NCBI GenBank assembly: GCA_002344625.1
Contig: DDUE01000070.1
Location: 6,192-70,191 of the forward strand
Source of the DNA: Rhodocyclaceae bacterium UBA2346
GTDB lineage: Bacteria > Pseudomonadota > Gammaproteobacteria > Burkholderiales > Rhodocyclaceae
DNA: 64,000 nucleotides
Direction: 5' to 3'
Position 1 is the first letter of the stretch. The number at the start of each line of letters is the position of its first letter. A program made the position numbers and the translations under genes. The notes under the pieces are model-generated. The model searched no databases, was not told where the DNA came from, and saw only the letters and a list, made by a program, of their open reading frames with translations. Positions 16,705 through 27,515 of this stretch are shown here, piece by piece.

Positions 16705-18648
16705 ATGACCGCCATGCAAATCACTGATGCCGCTCCGAGAGCAAAGGCCTTGGCTTCGAGTTTGCTTGTTGCGGCATTGATCCAGATTCCATTGCCTTCG
16801 GCATACGCCTCCCTGCTCGGCGAGGCCGTGCGGGTATCGGCCGTTGGCGAGCCTCTTCTGGTCGAGCTGCACTCGCCGGGCAACACACCAGAACGAGCCG
16901 CGGAGTGTGTCAGGGTGTTCAGTACGCCAGCCCGCTCGCCCGGTCTCGAGGTCATCACCAATGCGCAACTCAGCGTGTCCGGCAGTGGCCAGAACGCGCG
17001 ACTGCTCGTCCGCAGGAGCACGCCCGCGTTCGAACCCATCATCCAGCTCACGCTCCTGAATATCTGCGACCCGCGCCTTCAAAGGGAATACACGCTGTTC
17101 CTCGACCCGCCCATCGCCAGACCCGGTGGGAGTCGCAGTCCCGCCCCTCTGGCGCCGGCGACCATGCCCGCCGCCACAACCGACTCCGGCGCCGTATGGT
17201 CCACGGTGCGCGGCGAATCGCTCGGCTCCATCGCCCGCGCCCTGTATCCCAAGGACCGGGCAACGCGACAACGTTTCATCGACGAAGTGATGCGCGCGAA
17301 CCCGGAGAGTTTCGCAGGCCCGGCATCGGTTGACGCCGCACTGCCGCGCGGAACCGAACTGCGCATTCCAGACCTGAGCCGGAGCCCTGCAAGCGCCCCC
17401 GCACCCCGATCGGCTGGAGAGGGCAAGCCCAAGGCCGCGGACAGGCCCCGCCCGCCCCCGCCCGCCCCCAACAAGGCCAAGACGCCCGCCGCGCAACCGT
17501 CCTCCCCAGATCCCATCCAGGCGCCTGGGCGTCTCGTGCTCGAAGGCGATCAGGCCACCAAAATCACCCAGCCAGGCGAGATCCCACCGCCGATACCCGC
17601 GGGAGACGGCCCCCCCGACAACGCTGCCCTGGTCGAACGCGAGGCGATGCTGGTGGCTGCAATCGACCAGACGATCAAGACTCAGCTCGAGCTGATGGAC
17701 CGCCTGCGTCGCCTCGAAGAAGTGCATGCGGCACTGAAGGCACAGCTGGAAACCGCGCCCCCTGAATCCGCGCAACAGCCCACCACACCACAAGGCGTTG
17801 CAACGCCGGTCGCCACAGCCGACGCGATTCCGTCGCGCGACCTCCCCGCCGCCGGTAACGAAGGCGGACCGGAAGGCGGCACGAACACCCTTCTGGCCGC
17901 GCTCGCGGGCCTGGCACTGCTCACGGCCTTGCTACTCGTGGCGATCAAGCGCAGGCGCAGTGCCGGCCACGCCGCAGCGACCGCCGAATCAACCATGCCC
18001 GACGCTTCGATCTGGCCAGACGAGGCGCCCACCACGGTGGGAGAGCGGACCACCTTCAGCGAAACCCAGGTGCCGCAAAGAACAGGCAGCGCGGTCGCGC
18101 CGCTGGATTTCGACATGAGCACCGAAACCTCGTCGCCCGAGGCCGAGACGCTGCCGCCGGTCACGATGGCCGATGAACCCGTGGAAGAACACGACTCGGC
18201 CGTCGAACTTGCCGACATCATGATCAGCTTCGGCCGGGTACACGGCGCCGCCGAGACCCTGGCCGACTTCATTCGCTCGAATCCGCGCCAGGCCGTGACG
18301 CCATGGCTGAAGCTGATGGACGTGTACCGCCTCGCGGGCATGCGCATGGAGTTCGATGCGCTGGCGCGCCAACTCAACAAGACCTTCAATGTCAAGGCGG
18401 TCACTTGGGACAATTTCGACGAGGCGCGCAAGCCCGTCCATAGCATCGAACAGATGCCGCACCTGATCGATATCCTTACCAAGACCTGGGGTACGCGCGA
18501 ATGCCAGGCATTCCTCGAGAAGCTCCTGCGCGACAATCGCGACGGCCTGCGCGAGGGATTCCCGATTTCGATCATCGACGAGATTCTCACCCTCACGGGC
18601 GTGCTGGAAGAGGAAATCGGGCGATACCGGCCCGCCCTCGCAACCTGA
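16705..18648 (+). CDS. FimV/HubP-like polar landmark / peptidoglycan-binding protein
   Basis: A 647-residue envelope protein with the FimV architecture. Residues about 15-36 form a signal sequence; the periplasmic FimV N-domain (about 37-135) starts SLLGEAVRVSAVGEPL and holds a likely disulfide pair (C69, C121). A LysM-like domain (about 164-224: VWSTVRGESLGSIARALYP) suits peptidoglycan binding. A Pro/Ala-rich linker, a coiled coil (about 310-350), one membrane helix (about 395-414) followed by KRRR, and a cytoplasmic C-terminal FimV/TPR-like domain (about 510-647) follow. FimV/HubP proteins organise the cell pole for type IV pili and chemoreceptors, but no pilus gene is adjacent. The ATG at 16705 (or 16714) lacks a strong ribosome site. 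Confidence 0.8.
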   Translation: MTAMQITDAAPRAKALASSLLVAALIQIPLPSAYASLLGEAVRVSAVGEPLLVELHSPGNTPERAAECVRVFSTPARSPGLEVITNAQLSVSGSGQNARLLVRRSTPAFEPIIQLTLLNICDPRLQREYTLFLDPPIARPGGSRSPAPLAPATMPAATTDSGAVWSTVRGESLGSIARALYPKDRATRQRFIDEVMRANPESFAGPASVDAALPRGTELRIPDLSRSPASAPAPRSAGEGKPKAADRPRPPPPAPNKAKTPAAQPSSPDPIQAPGRLVLEGDQATKITQPGEIPPPIPAGDGPPDNAALVEREAMLVAAIDQTIKTQLELMDRLRRLEEVHAALKAQLETAPPESAQQPTTPQGVATPVATADAIPSRDLPAAGNEGGPEGGTNTLLAALAGLALLTALLLVAIKRRRSAGHAAATAESTMPDASIWPDEAPTTVGERTTFSETQVPQRTGSAVAPLDFDMSTETSSPEAETLPPVTMADEPVEEHDSAVELADIMISFGRVHGAAETLADFIRSNPRQAVTPWLKLMDVYRLAGMRMEFDALARQLNKTFNVKAVTWDNFDEARKPVHSIEQMPHLIDILTKTWGTRECQAFLEKLLRDNRDGLREGFPISIIDEILTLTGVLEEEIGRYRPALAT

Positions 18649-18658
18649 CCACCCCCGG

Positions 18659-19405
18659 TCAGACCGGGTTGTCGATGTCGACGAACTCGGCCTCCAGGCC
18701 CAGGTGCTCGGAAAGATAGGCAGCGATCGCCCGCGCGCCATAGCGCTCGGTCGCATGGTGCCCGGCCGCGATGTAGGCGACGCCCGACTCACGCGCAAGG
18801 TGCACCGTCTGCTCCGATATTTCGCCCGAAACGAAGAGGTCGGCGCCGGCCGCAATCGCATCGTCGAAATACGACTGCGCCCCGCCGGTACACCAGGCCA
18901 GCCGGCGTACGGCCCGATCGGGATCCCCGATCAGCATCGGCCGCCTGTTCAGGCGAGCTTCGAGCGCGTTCGCGATCCCCCGCGCATTCTGTCCGGCTTG
19001 CGGCCTGCCGACCCAACCCAGCCCCTGCTCACCGAACACCCCCTCGCCGACCCAACCTGCCAGGGCGCCGAGTTGAGCATTGTTGCCGAGCTCGGGATGG
19101 GCATCCAGAGGCAGGTGATAGGCCAGCAAGGAAATGTCGTTCGCCAGCAACGTGGCCAGGCGTCGCTTGCGAATACCGGTCACCCGCCCATCCTCGCCAC
19201 GCCAGAAGTAACCATGATGTACGAATAGTGCGTCGAAATTGCCGCTCACCGCATGATCGAGCAGCGCCTGACACGCCGTCACTCCGCACAACACCCGTGC
19301 CACCTCGGCGCGACCTTCCACTTGGAGACCGTTTGGGCAATAATCCTTGAACCGTGCCGGCTCGAGCAATTCGTCGAGATGCGCGCCAAGCGCCATGAGT
19401 TGCAT
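18659..19405 (-). CDS. Nif3-like dinuclear metal centre protein (DUF34/YbgI)
   Basis: A 248-residue member of the Nif3/YbgI family, hexameric metal-binding hydrolases of unsettled function (GTP cyclohydrolase I type 2-like). The metal ligands are visible in DALFVHHGYFWRG, LLAYHLPLDAHPELGNN and, near the end, YIAAGHHATERYG; the CPNGLQVEG segment at the start is also diagnostic. The ATG at 19405 is chosen because GGAGGGG lies 6-8 bases upstream; a GTG five codons earlier overlaps that ribosome site and is less likely. It is convergent with the FimV-like gene (10 bases apart) and divergent from the DegS-like protease. Confidence 0.9.
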   Translation of the reverse strand: MQLMALGAHLDELLEPARFKDYCPNGLQVEGRAEVARVLCGVTACQALLDHAVSGNFDALFVHHGYFWRGEDGRVTGIRKRRLATLLANDISLLAYHLPLDAHPELGNNAQLGALAGWVGEGVFGEQGLGWVGRPQAGQNARGIANALEARLNRRPMLIGDPDRAVRRLAWCTGGAQSYFDDAIAAGADLFVSGEISEQTVHLARESGVAYIAAGHHATERYGARAIAAYLSEHLGLEAEFVDIDNPV

Positions 19406-19485
19406 GCTGCTCCCCTCCACTTACAGTTCGATGCCACCACTTCGAAGTGGCAATCATCGAGAACGCCCATCGGGCAGGTCGAATC

Positions 19486-20649
<1,164 letters not shown>

Positions 20650-20708
20650 GCGGCAACCTCACACCGACCTGGTCTGATCGACCGGTTCCGTTCGCCGCCA
20701 GACGCAGG

Positions 20709-21479
20709 TCAGTCGGGCTTGGCATCGGCCGAAACCTTGTCGTCGGTCGTGGCAAGCTGCGAACCCGGTTTGGAAAGCGCGCCGGCGATGAACAGCCCGA
20801 CCTCGTACAGCACGATCATCGGAACCGCCAGCATGAACTGCGAAATCACATCCGGAGGCGTCACGATCGCCGCAATCACGAAGGCACCGACGATCACATA
20901 GGGGCGCGCTTCCTTGAGCTTGTCCACCGTCACCGCGCCGATCTTGACCAGCACGACCACCACCACCGGGACTTCGAAGGTGAGCCCGAAGGCCAGGAAC
21001 ATGGTCATCACGAACGACAGGTACTGCTCGATATCCGGGGCGGGCACAATGCTCTTGGGCGCGAAGCCCGCAATGAACTTGAACACCATGCCGAAAACCA
21101 GGAAATAGCAGAAAGCCATTCCGGCAATGAACAACAGCGTGCTGCCAAGCACCAGGGGCAGGCCGAATCTACGCTCGTGCGAATACAGGCCAGGGGCGAT
21201 GAAAGCCCAGGCCTGATAGAGCACATAAGGCAGCGCCAGCAGAAACGACACCATGAGGGTGACCTTGACCGGCACGAAGAACGGCGTGACGACGCCGGTG
21301 GCGATCATGTTCGTCCCCTCCGGCAACGTATTCATCATCGGCAGCGCGAGCAGATCGTAAAGATCCCCGGCCCACGGCATGAGGATGACGAAAAACACCA
21401 GAATCGCGATCACCGCCCTCAGCAATCGGTCCCGCAACTCGATCAGATGCGAGATGAAGGTTTCCTGGGTCGTGCTCAT
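20709..21479 (-). CDS. tatC: Sec-independent protein translocase subunit TatC
   Basis: The polytopic Tat subunit that recognises twin-arginine signal peptides. 256 residues with six predicted membrane helices. The N-terminal FISHLIELRDRLLRA holds the conserved Glu of HLxELR; FxxPLxxxLPEG-like LPMMNTLPEGTNMI, FFVPVKV, YQAWAFIAPGLYSHER and the final helices with YVIVGAFVIAAIVTPPDVISQ and PMIVLYEVG are diagnostic. It overlaps tatB by four bases, so the two are translationally coupled. It is the last gene of the his-hinT-tat unit. Confidence 0.98.
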   Translation of the reverse strand: MSTTQETFISHLIELRDRLLRAVIAILVFFVILMPWAGDLYDLLALPMMNTLPEGTNMIATGVVTPFFVPVKVTLMVSFLLALPYVLYQAWAFIAPGLYSHERRFGLPLVLGSTLLFIAGMAFCYFLVFGMVFKFIAGFAPKSIVPAPDIEQYLSFVMTMFLAFGLTFEVPVVVVVLVKIGAVTVDKLKEARPYVIVGAFVIAAIVTPPDVISQFMLAVPMIVLYEVGLFIAGALSKPGSQLATTDDKVSADAKPD

Positions 21480-21931
21480 GCTTTTTCTGCCGGCGTCCGC
21501 GACGCAGGCGCATCGTCGAGACCCAGCGCCAGTTGCGGCGTGGCGGGCCCGGCCGCCGCCGACGAATTGCCGCCGCCGGGGCCCGCGGGCAACGCAGACT
21601 CGACCACCGGGGCCACCACCTCCGGCTCGAGGGACAGCGACGACTTGACCTCACCCACCGTCTTTCCCAGATCGGCCTCGACCTTCGCCGCCTGCGACCG
21701 CATCGAGTCCTCCAGTTCGCGCGCCTGCTTTTCGACGTCCTGCTGAATCTTCTTCAGATCCTCGAGCTGCATCTCACGCTGGATATCGGTCTTGACATCC
21801 GACACATAGCGCTGCAGACGGCCGAGAAAATGCCCGGCAGCGCGCGCCACCGTGGGCAGTCGCCGCGGGCCGATCACGATCAGGGCCACGAGCCCGATGA
21901 CGATGAGCTCCGAGAAGCTGAAATCAAACAT
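21476..21931 (-). CDS. tatB: Sec-independent protein translocase subunit TatB
   Basis: A 151-residue Tat receptor subunit working with TatC. It has one N-terminal membrane helix (FDFSFSELIVIGLVALIVIGPRRLP), the GPRRLP hinge typical of TatB, an amphipathic helix with a long charged coil (about 25-85) and a Pro/Ala-rich tail. The conserved Glu8 in SELIVIG is present, which separates TatB from TatA. It lies 99 bases downstream of tatA, an unusually wide gap that contains a hairpin (22001-22021), and overlaps tatC. Confidence 0.96.
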   Translation of the reverse strand: MFDFSFSELIVIGLVALIVIGPRRLPTVARAAGHFLGRLQRYVSDVKTDIQREMQLEDLKKIQQDVEKQARELEDSMRSQAAKVEADLGKTVGEVKSSLSLEPEVVAPVVESALPAGPGGGNSSAAAGPATPQLALGLDDAPASRTPAEKA

Positions 21932-22000
21932 GAAAGCGAACCATCCGACACAAGCCGGTGTTAGGGTATGCCGTACGGGGGAGTTTCAAACAGCAGGAAA

Positions 22001-22021
22001 GCCCCCGCCGCATGCAGGGGC
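22001..22021 (-). other. GC-rich hairpin between tatA and tatB
   Basis: Just downstream of the tatA stop, GCCCC and GGGGC flank a GC-rich loop, followed on the minus strand by CTTTCC. It resembles a weak attenuator or 3'-end stabilising hairpin and could help keep TatA in excess over TatBC. There is no long U-run, so it is not called a terminator. Confidence 0.3.
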
Positions 22022-22030
22022 CCATGGCGC

Positions 22031-22261
22031 TCAGGAGTTGACCTTGTCGGTCTTCTCGCGGACCTCGGCATCAATGACCTTGTCGCTCTCGACCTTCTTG
22101 GTTCCGGCCGCGTCCGACGACTCGGCCTCCTTCATGCCTTCCTTGAAGCCCTTGACCGCGCCACCAAGATCCTGCCCAACGTTGCGCAGCTTCTTGGTCC
22201 CGAAAACCAGCATGACGATCACCAGCACGATGAGCCAGTGCCAGATACTGAATGAACCCAT
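22031..22261 (-). CDS. tatA: Sec-independent protein translocase subunit TatA
   Basis: A 76-residue pore-forming Tat subunit. One short N-terminal helix ([17 protein letters not shown]) is followed by the [28 protein letters not shown] amphipathic helix, the standard TatA signature with the conserved Phe-Gly and paired lysines, then a charged tail. It follows hinT by 10 bases on the same strand. The his-hinT-tatA-tatB-tatC order is common in betaproteobacteria. Confidence 0.97.
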   Translation of the reverse strand: MGSFSIWHWLIVLVIVMLVFGTKKLRNVGQDLGGAVKGFKEGMKEAESSDAAGTKKVESDKVIDAEVREKTDKVNS

Positions 22262-22271
22262 TACATTCTCC

Positions 22272-22619
22272 TTAACGCTTCAACATGGCCGGAAGCACAT
22301 CGGCGCCGCCCAGCACATGAACGTGCAGATGATACACCTCCTGGCGCCCCACCCGACCGGTGTTGATGATGGTGCGAAACCCGTCGGCACAGCCCGCCTC
22401 GCCCGCAAGCCGGGCGGCGGTGGTCATGACCCGCCCCATGACTTCGACGTGCTCCTCGCCGAGCGCGGCCATCGAGGGGACATGCAGCTTCGGAATCACC
22501 AGAAAATGCACCGGCGCGACCGGATTGATATCGTGGAACGCCAGCACATGCTCGTCTTCATGAATCTTCTTCGCCGGGATCTCGCCCCGGACGATCCGGC
22601 AAAAGAGGCAATCGCTCAT
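22272..22619 (-). CDS. hinT: HIT-family purine nucleoside phosphoramidase
   Basis: A 115-residue histidine-triad protein, probably hydrolysing AMP-lysine or other nucleoside phosphoramidates. It starts [18 protein letters not shown] and ends with the HLHVHVLGG catalytic triad motif; Cys4 and Cys7 fit a zinc-type HIT protein. Length and sequence match HinT. It sits between hisE and tatA, seven bases after hisE, and is probably in the same transcript. Confidence 0.95.
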   Translation of the reverse strand: MSDCLFCRIVRGEIPAKKIHEDEHVLAFHDINPVAPVHFLVIPKLHVPSMAALGEEHVEVMGRVMTTAARLAGEAGCADGFRTIINTGRVGRQEVYHLHVHVLGGADVLPAMLKR

Positions 22620-22626
22620 TCAGGCC

Positions 22627-22953
22627 TCACTTGTCCTGGCGGGACTTCTTCTCGTCGATGCCCGAAACGCCTTCACGGCGCCGGAACTCGGCCAGCACGT
22701 CATCCACCGACAAGCCAAAATGATGCATCAGCACGAGCGAATGAAACCACAGGTCGGTGACCTCCCAGACGACATGCAATATGTCCTTGTCCTTGGCCGC
22801 CATGATGACTTCGGCTGCCTCCTCGGCAACCTTCTTGCAGATCGTGTCCGTCCCCTTGGCGTAGAGACTCGACACATAGGACGAGTCGGGGTCGGCCGCC
22901 TTGCGTTCGGACAGTGTCTTCGATACCCGGTGCAGCACTTCGATGTCGATCAT
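22627..22953 (-). CDS. hisE: Phosphoribosyl-ATP pyrophosphatase
   Basis: Second step of histidine synthesis: removes pyrophosphate from PR-ATP. 108 residues in the all-alpha MazG-like fold; the metal-binding [12 protein letters not shown] and the later [20 protein letters not shown] helix are characteristic. It is a separate gene rather than fused to hisI as in E. coli. It overlaps hisI by four bases, so translation is coupled. Confidence 0.97.
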   Translation of the reverse strand: MIDIEVLHRVSKTLSERKAADPDSSYVSSLYAKGTDTICKKVAEEAAEVIMAAKDKDILHVVWEVTDLWFHSLVLMHHFGLSVDDVLAEFRRREGVSGIDEKKSRQDK

Positions 22954-23345
22954 TTGTAGATATCCTCAGGGTCCTTCAAAACTGGGTCGGTGATCTGCCA
23001 AGATCCGTCATCGAGGTGGCGCTGGAAGAAGCAGCTGTGCCGGCCGGTATGGCAGGCTATTCCTCCGGCTTGCTCAACCGTCAGCAGAATCACATCGTTG
23101 TCGCAATCGGTACGGATCTCGAGTACTTTCTGCACATGGCCGGACTCCTCACCCTTGTGCCACAATTTGCGCCGCGAACGCGACCAGAATACGGCTTCGC
23201 CGATCTCGGCCGTTTTCTGCAAGGCATCGCGATTCATCCAGGCGAACATCAACACGTCGGCCGAGCCCGCCTCCTGCACGATGACAGGCACTAGCCCCTG
23301 GTCGTCCCAGCGGATGTCGTTCAACCAGCGTGCCGACGTACTCAC
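22950..23345 (-). CDS. hisI: Phosphoribosyl-AMP cyclohydrolase
   Basis: Third step of histidine synthesis, opening the adenine ring of PR-AMP. 131 residues, with the metal and zinc ligands in [17 protein letters not shown] and HTGRHSCFF, and [10 protein letters not shown] and [16 protein letters not shown] before them. A monofunctional HisI with a separate HisE is the usual betaproteobacterial arrangement. It overlaps both hisF (upstream) and hisE (downstream) by four bases. Confidence 0.97.
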   Translation of the reverse strand: MSTSARWLNDIRWDDQGLVPVIVQEAGSADVLMFAWMNRDALQKTAEIGEAVFWSRSRRKLWHKGEESGHVQKVLEIRTDCDNDVILLTVEQAGGIACHTGRHSCFFQRHLDDGSWQITDPVLKDPEDIYK

Positions 23346-24100
23346 AACCTCACCTCGATTCCACGGCTTCGCATCAGTTCCTTGGCCTCACGTACGGTGT
23401 GCTCCCCGAAGTGGAAGATGCTCGCGGCCAGCACTGCGTCCGCCCGCCCTTCCGAGACGCCTTCGGCCAGATGCGCCAGAGATCCCACTCCGCCGCTCGC
23501 GATGACCGGAACCGGCACGGCATCGGACACCGCCCGGGTCAAGGCCAGATCGAAGCCGCTACGGGTTCCGTCCCGGTCCATGCTCGTCAACAAGATCTCG
23601 CCCGCCCCCAGCTCGGCAATCCGCACCGCCCACTCGACCGCATCCAGACAGGTGTTGTTGCGCCCGCCATGGGTGAAGACCTGCCATCGGCCAGGTGCAG
23701 TCTGCTTCGCATCTATTGCAACAACAATACACTGGCTACCGACTTTGTCGGCCGCGTCCGCAACCACCCGCGGATTGTTCACCGCCGCGGTATTGATGCT
23801 GACCTTGTCGGCGCCGGCATTGAGCAGCCGGCGCACATCCTCGACGGTGCGCACGCCGCCACCGACGGTCAGGGGAATGAAAACCTGTTCGGCCACCTGC
23901 TCGACCACGTGCAGGATGATCCCGCGGTCGTCCGAACTCGCCGTGATATCGAGAAAAGTCAGTTCGTCGGCGCCTTGCTCGTCATAGCGGCGGGCAATCT
24001 CGACCGGGTCACCCGCATCGCGCAGCTCGACGAAATTGACCCCCTTGACGACCCGGCCGGCATTGACGTCGAGACACGGAATGATGCGCTTGGCAAGCAT
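23342..24100 (-). CDS. hisF: Imidazole glycerol phosphate synthase subunit HisF
   Basis: The cyclase half of IGP synthase, joining PRFAR and ammonia from HisH to give imidazole glycerol phosphate and AICAR. 252 residues, a beta/alpha barrel with the catalytic Asp in [15 protein letters not shown] (Asp11), EITASSD-like [37 protein letters not shown] and IASGGVGSL. It abuts hisA (sharing position 24100) and overlaps hisI. Confidence 0.98.
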   Translation of the reverse strand: MLAKRIIPCLDVNAGRVVKGVNFVELRDAGDPVEIARRYDEQGADELTFLDITASSDDRGIILHVVEQVAEQVFIPLTVGGGVRTVEDVRRLLNAGADKVSINTAAVNNPRVVADAADKVGSQCIVVAIDAKQTAPGRWQVFTHGGRNNTCLDAVEWAVRIAELGAGEILLTSMDRDGTRSGFDLALTRAVSDAVPVPVIASGGVGSLAHLAEGVSEGRADAVLAASIFHFGEHTVREAKELMRSRGIEVRL

Positions 24101-24849
24101 CAGGCCGGTCCGCCGTTCAATGCATCCGCGCGCGCCTGGGCCGCAGCGAAATCGAGAGTGCCTTCATAGATGGCGCGACCGGTGATCGCGCCCATCACAC
24201 CCTCCTCTTCAACCGCGCAGAGCGCGTCGATATCCGCCATCGCGGCGATGCCGCCGCTCGCGATGACCGGAATGCGCAGGGCCTGCGCCAAGCGCACGGT
24301 GGCCTCGACATTCACCCCCGAGAGCATCCCGTCACGACCGATATCGGTGTAGATCACCGCCTCGACCCCGTAGTCTTCGTACTTGCGCGCGAGATCGACG
24401 ACGTCGTGCCCGGTCATCTTCGACCAGCCATCGGTTGCAACCTTGCCATCCTTGGCATCCAGCCCGACGATGATGTGGCCTGGGAAGGCCGAGCACGCGT
24501 CATGCAGAAAGCCCGGGTTCTTGACCGCCGCAGTCCCGATGATGACGTAGGTGATGCCGTTGTCCAGATAGGTTTCGATCGTGTCGAGATCCCGGATGCC
24601 ACCGCCAAGCTGCACCGGGATATCCGCCCCCAGCTCGTCGACGATTGCACGGATGGCGGCCTCGTTCTTCGGCTTGCCTGCAAACGCACCATTGAGGTCG
24701 ACCAGATGCAGGCGTCGGGCACCTTGATCGAGCCAGTGGCGCGCCATGGCCGCCGGCTGTTCGGAGAATACCGTGGCACCCTCCATCTCGCCTTGTTTCA
24801 GGCGCACACAGAAGCCGTCCTTGAGATCGATGGCGGGAATCAGCAACAT
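24100..24849 (-). CDS. hisA: ProFAR isomerase
   Basis: Isomerises ProFAR to PRFAR in histidine synthesis. 249 residues, a barrel homologous to HisF with [17 protein letters not shown] (catalytic Asp8), [49 protein letters not shown] and the second catalytic Asp in [13 protein letters not shown]. The start at 24849 gives MLLIPAIDL, the universal HisA beginning; a longer frame runs into the hisH gap and is rejected. Confidence 0.98.
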   Translation of the reverse strand: MLLIPAIDLKDGFCVRLKQGEMEGATVFSEQPAAMARHWLDQGARRLHLVDLNGAFAGKPKNEAAIRAIVDELGADIPVQLGGGIRDLDTIETYLDNGITYVIIGTAAVKNPGFLHDACSAFPGHIIVGLDAKDGKVATDGWSKMTGHDVVDLARKYEDYGVEAVIYTDIGRDGMLSGVNVEATVRLAQALRIPVIASGGIAAMADIDALCAVEEEGVMGAITGRAIYEGTLDFAAAQARADALNGGPA

Positions 24850-24898
24850 ACTGGGCGTGGGAACATTGAAAGTGTAACGACGACAGACCGGGCGCCGA

Positions 24899-25540
24899 TC
24901 ACGGCTTCCAGCCAACGAAATTCTCAAGCAGCATCAAGCCGGCCTGAGCGCTTTTTTCAGGGTGAAACTGGACCGCGAAGATATTATCCCTTGCAACCGC
25001 GCTGGTAAACCGCAGTCCGTAGTCGGTCTCGGCCGCAATGTCGGAATCATCGGCCGGCACGACATGGTAGCTGTGCACGAAATAGAAGCGGCTGGCCGCC
25101 GGAATCCCTTGCCACAACGGATGCCGATGGCGCGCGACCACCTCGTTCCAGCCCATGTGCGGCACCTTCAGGCGGTGGCCATCGGCACCGACCATCACGC
25201 CATCACGCGGGAAGCGCACGACCTCGCCGGGCAGGATGCCCATACCCGGAACGTCGCCTTCCTCGCTATGCCCGAACAACATCTGCTGTCCGATGCAGAT
25301 GCCCAGAAACGGCCTGGCTGTCGACGCCTGCACGACCGCTTCGCGCAAGCCGCGCGCATCGAGTTCGCGCATGCAATCGGGCATCGCGCCCTGCCCGGGG
25401 AAAACGACCCGCTCGGCCCGCGCCACCACATCGGGATCGGAGGTGATCACGACCGACTTTCCCGGCGCCACATGCTCGATGGCCTTGCACACCGAGCGCA
25501 GGTTGCCCATTCCATAATCGACGATGGCAACAGAGGTCAT
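24899..25540 (-). CDS. hisH: Imidazole glycerol phosphate synthase subunit HisH
   Basis: Glutamine amidotransferase subunit that supplies ammonia to HisF. 213 residues, class I GATase fold: [12 protein letters not shown] at the N-terminus, oxyanion-strand [11 protein letters not shown], the nucleophile Cys in [13 protein letters not shown], and the His-Glu pair in AVQFHPEKS. It lies 61 bases after hisB and 49 bases before hisA. Confidence 0.98.
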   Translation of the reverse strand: MTSVAIVDYGMGNLRSVCKAIEHVAPGKSVVITSDPDVVARAERVVFPGQGAMPDCMRELDARGLREAVVQASTARPFLGICIGQQMLFGHSEEGDVPGMGILPGEVVRFPRDGVMVGADGHRLKVPHMGWNEVVARHRHPLWQGIPAASRFYFVHSYHVVPADDSDIAAETDYGLRFTSAVARDNIFAVQFHPEKSAQAGLMLLENFVGWKP

Positions 25541-25601
25541 GCTGAAAAGCTCTCAATGATGGCGTAACGCAATATAGCGACGGGTGTTCTGGAAAGGCGC
25601 C

Positions 25602-26189
25602 TCAGAGTGCGCCCTTGGTCGACGGAATCGTGCCGGCAGCCCGCTCGTCGCGCTCCGCCGCCATCCGCAGCGCCCGGCCAAGCGCCTTGAAGATCGTCTC
25701 GCACTGGTGGTGCGCATTGTCGCCGCGCAGGTTGTCGATATGCAGCGTCACGCCGGCATGATTGACGAAACCCTGAAAGAATTCGCGCGCGAGGTCGACA
25801 TCGAAACTGCCGATGCGCGCGCGCGTATAGTCGACGAAATAATGCAACCCCGGACGGCCGGAAAAATCGACGACGACGCGCGACAAGGCCTCGTCGAGCG
25901 GGACGTAAGCATGCCCATAGCGCCGGATGCCCTTTTTGTCGCCAAGCGCCTTGGCAAAGGCTTGGCCGAGCGTGATACCGACATCCTCCACCGTGTGGTG
26001 ATCGTCGATGTGCGTGTCGCCCACTGCCGTCACGGTCAGATCGATCGCGCCATGGCGAGCGATCTGGTCGAGCATGTGGTCGAAGAACGGCACGCCGGTT
26101 GCGAGGCTGGACTTTCCGGTTCCATCCAGGTCCAGCACGACGCTGATGCGGGTCTCCAGGGTATCTCGGGTGACTTCTGCTTGACGCAT
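25602..26189 (-). CDS. hisB: Imidazoleglycerol-phosphate dehydratase
   Basis: Dehydrates IGP to imidazole acetol phosphate. 195 residues, the monofunctional form without the histidinol-phosphatase domain of E. coli HisB. The metal-binding motifs [31 protein letters not shown] and [33 protein letters not shown] are intact. The start at 26189 ([15 protein letters not shown]) gives the normal length. It is the first gene of the leftward hisBHAFIE-hinT-tatABC unit and is divergent from hisC. Confidence 0.97.
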   Translation of the reverse strand: MRQAEVTRDTLETRISVVLDLDGTGKSSLATGVPFFDHMLDQIARHGAIDLTVTAVGDTHIDDHHTVEDVGITLGQAFAKALGDKKGIRRYGHAYVPLDEALSRVVVDFSGRPGLHYFVDYTRARIGSFDVDLAREFFQGFVNHAGVTLHIDNLRGDNAHHQCETIFKALGRALRMAAERDERAAGTIPSTKGAL

Positions 26190-26337
26190 GACTATACGGG
26201 CTTGATGAAGAAGCGGTTGCGCTGAAATTTCAGGCCTCATGATAACATCGACCCGTCAAGCGGCTACAAATCCTTCGGTCTCCGCCAGCTTCAAAGCCCT
26301 GCCGCCCTCAACCGCAGCGTAGGTTTCAAGGTCTCAG
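26190..26337. promoter_or_regulatory. Divergent hisB/hisC control region
   Basis: This 148-base gap must start both the leftward hisB unit and the rightward hisC. A weak candidate for hisC is TTGCGC, an 18-base spacer and GATAAC on the plus strand around 26217-26246; on the other strand TATCAT in the same place may serve hisB. Neither is strong. There is no T-box, his leader peptide or obvious operator. Confidence 0.3.
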
Positions 26338-27429
26338 ATGAGTAGATTCTGGAGTGAGGGCATCGATGCGTTGATGCCTTATGTCCCGGGCGAGCAGCCC
26401 AAGCTCGACAACCTGGTCAAGCTGAACACCAACGAACACCCCTACGGCCCCTCGCCGCACGCCCTCGCGGCGATTCGTGCCGAGACCAGTGACGCGCTGC
26501 GCCTGTACCCCGACCCGAACGCCGACCGTCTCAAGACCGCGCTCGCGCAGCGCTTCGGCGTGATGCCGCACAATGTCTTCGTGGGCAACGGCTCCGACGA
26601 GGTACTGGCGCATATCTTCCAGGCGCTGCTGCGCCACGAACGGCCGCTCTGGTTTCCGGACATCACCTACAGCTTTTACCCGGTGTATTGCGGCCTCTAC
26701 GGGGTCGCCTACAAGACCATCCCGCTCGACTACGACTATCGAATCGTGGCGGAGGACTACTTCCCGGGTCACGGCGCGCGAGCCGGGGCGATCATCTTCG
26801 CCAATCCGAATGCGCCGACCGGTTGCGCGCTACCGCTTTCCGACGTGGAGCGCATCGTCGCCAACAACCCGGACTGTGTGGTGGTGGTCGATGAAGCCTA
26901 TGTCGATTTCGGTGCGGAAAGCGCGGTCGGTCTGGTACATCGCCATCCCAACCTGCTGGTCGTGCACACCTTCTCCAAGTCGCGTTCGCTCGCGGGCCTG
27001 CGGGTCGGCTACGCGATCGGCGAAGAAAAACTCATCGAGGCCCTGGAGCGAGTCAAGAACAGCTTCAACTCCTATCCGCTCGATCGCCTCGCCATCGCCG
27101 GCGCGGTCGCCTCGATCAAGGACGAAGCGCATTTTCAGGCGAGCTGTGCCGGCGTCGTCGCAACCCGCAAACGCTTGATCCGCAGCCTCGAAGGACTCGG
27201 CTTCGAGGTATTGCCATCGTCCGCGAACTTCGTCTTCGCCCGCCATCTCGACTGGGAAGGCGACGCGCTCGCGGCACGCCTGCGCGAGCGCGCGATCATC
27301 GTGCGCCACTTCGCGAAGGCCCGCATCGACCAGTTCCTGCGTATTACGATAGGCACGGATGAACAGTGCGGGCTACTCGTAACGGCACTGGCCGAGATCA
27401 CCGCAGGCGGAGCTGCCTCGAGAGCCTAG
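26338..27429 (+). CDS. hisC: Histidinol-phosphate aminotransferase
   Basis: PLP-dependent aminotransferase converting imidazole acetol phosphate to histidinol phosphate. 363 residues, fold type I. Substrate and cofactor motifs are [49 protein letters not shown] and the PLP lysine in [19 protein letters not shown]. The ATG at 26338 follows an AAGG element. The gene is opposite in strand to every other his gene in the window: it lies between hisD and hisB but runs rightward, divergent from hisB and convergent with hisD. Sequence and codon use look like the neighbours, so a local inversion is more likely than a foreign gene. Confidence 0.95.
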   Translation: MSRFWSEGIDALMPYVPGEQPKLDNLVKLNTNEHPYGPSPHALAAIRAETSDALRLYPDPNADRLKTALAQRFGVMPHNVFVGNGSDEVLAHIFQALLRHERPLWFPDITYSFYPVYCGLYGVAYKTIPLDYDYRIVAEDYFPGHGARAGAIIFANPNAPTGCALPLSDVERIVANNPDCVVVVDEAYVDFGAESAVGLVHRHPNLLVVHTFSKSRSLAGLRVGYAIGEEKLIEALERVKNSFNSYPLDRLAIAGAVASIKDEAHFQASCAGVVATRKRLIRSLEGLGFEVLPSSANFVFARHLDWEGDALAARLRERAIIVRHFAKARIDQFLRITIGTDEQCGLLVTALAEITAGGAASRA

Positions 27430-27475
27430 CGCGCACGGGGCCTGTACGCTCGAAGGGTGGTGCAGGATCTGGCGA

Positions 27476-27494
27476 CGCCCCCTTGAAGGGGGCG
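27476..27494. other. Perfect hairpin in the hisC/hisD convergent gap
   Basis: CGCCCCCTTGAAGGGGGCG forms a strong stem with a three-base loop, 47 bases past the hisC stop and 22 bases past the hisD stop. It could end or protect both transcripts. There is no U-run on either strand, so I do not call it a canonical terminator. Confidence 0.5.
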
Positions 27495-27515
27495 GGCGAC
27501 GCAGGGCGGGAGCTG

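Noticed and set aside
23342-24849. Possible hisA-hisF fusion because they share a base
   Set aside because: Two separate frames with separate starts and stops; each protein has full normal length.
27476-27494. Hairpin as a bidirectional rho-independent terminator
   Set aside because: Strong stem but no T-run on either strand; kept only as a structural element.
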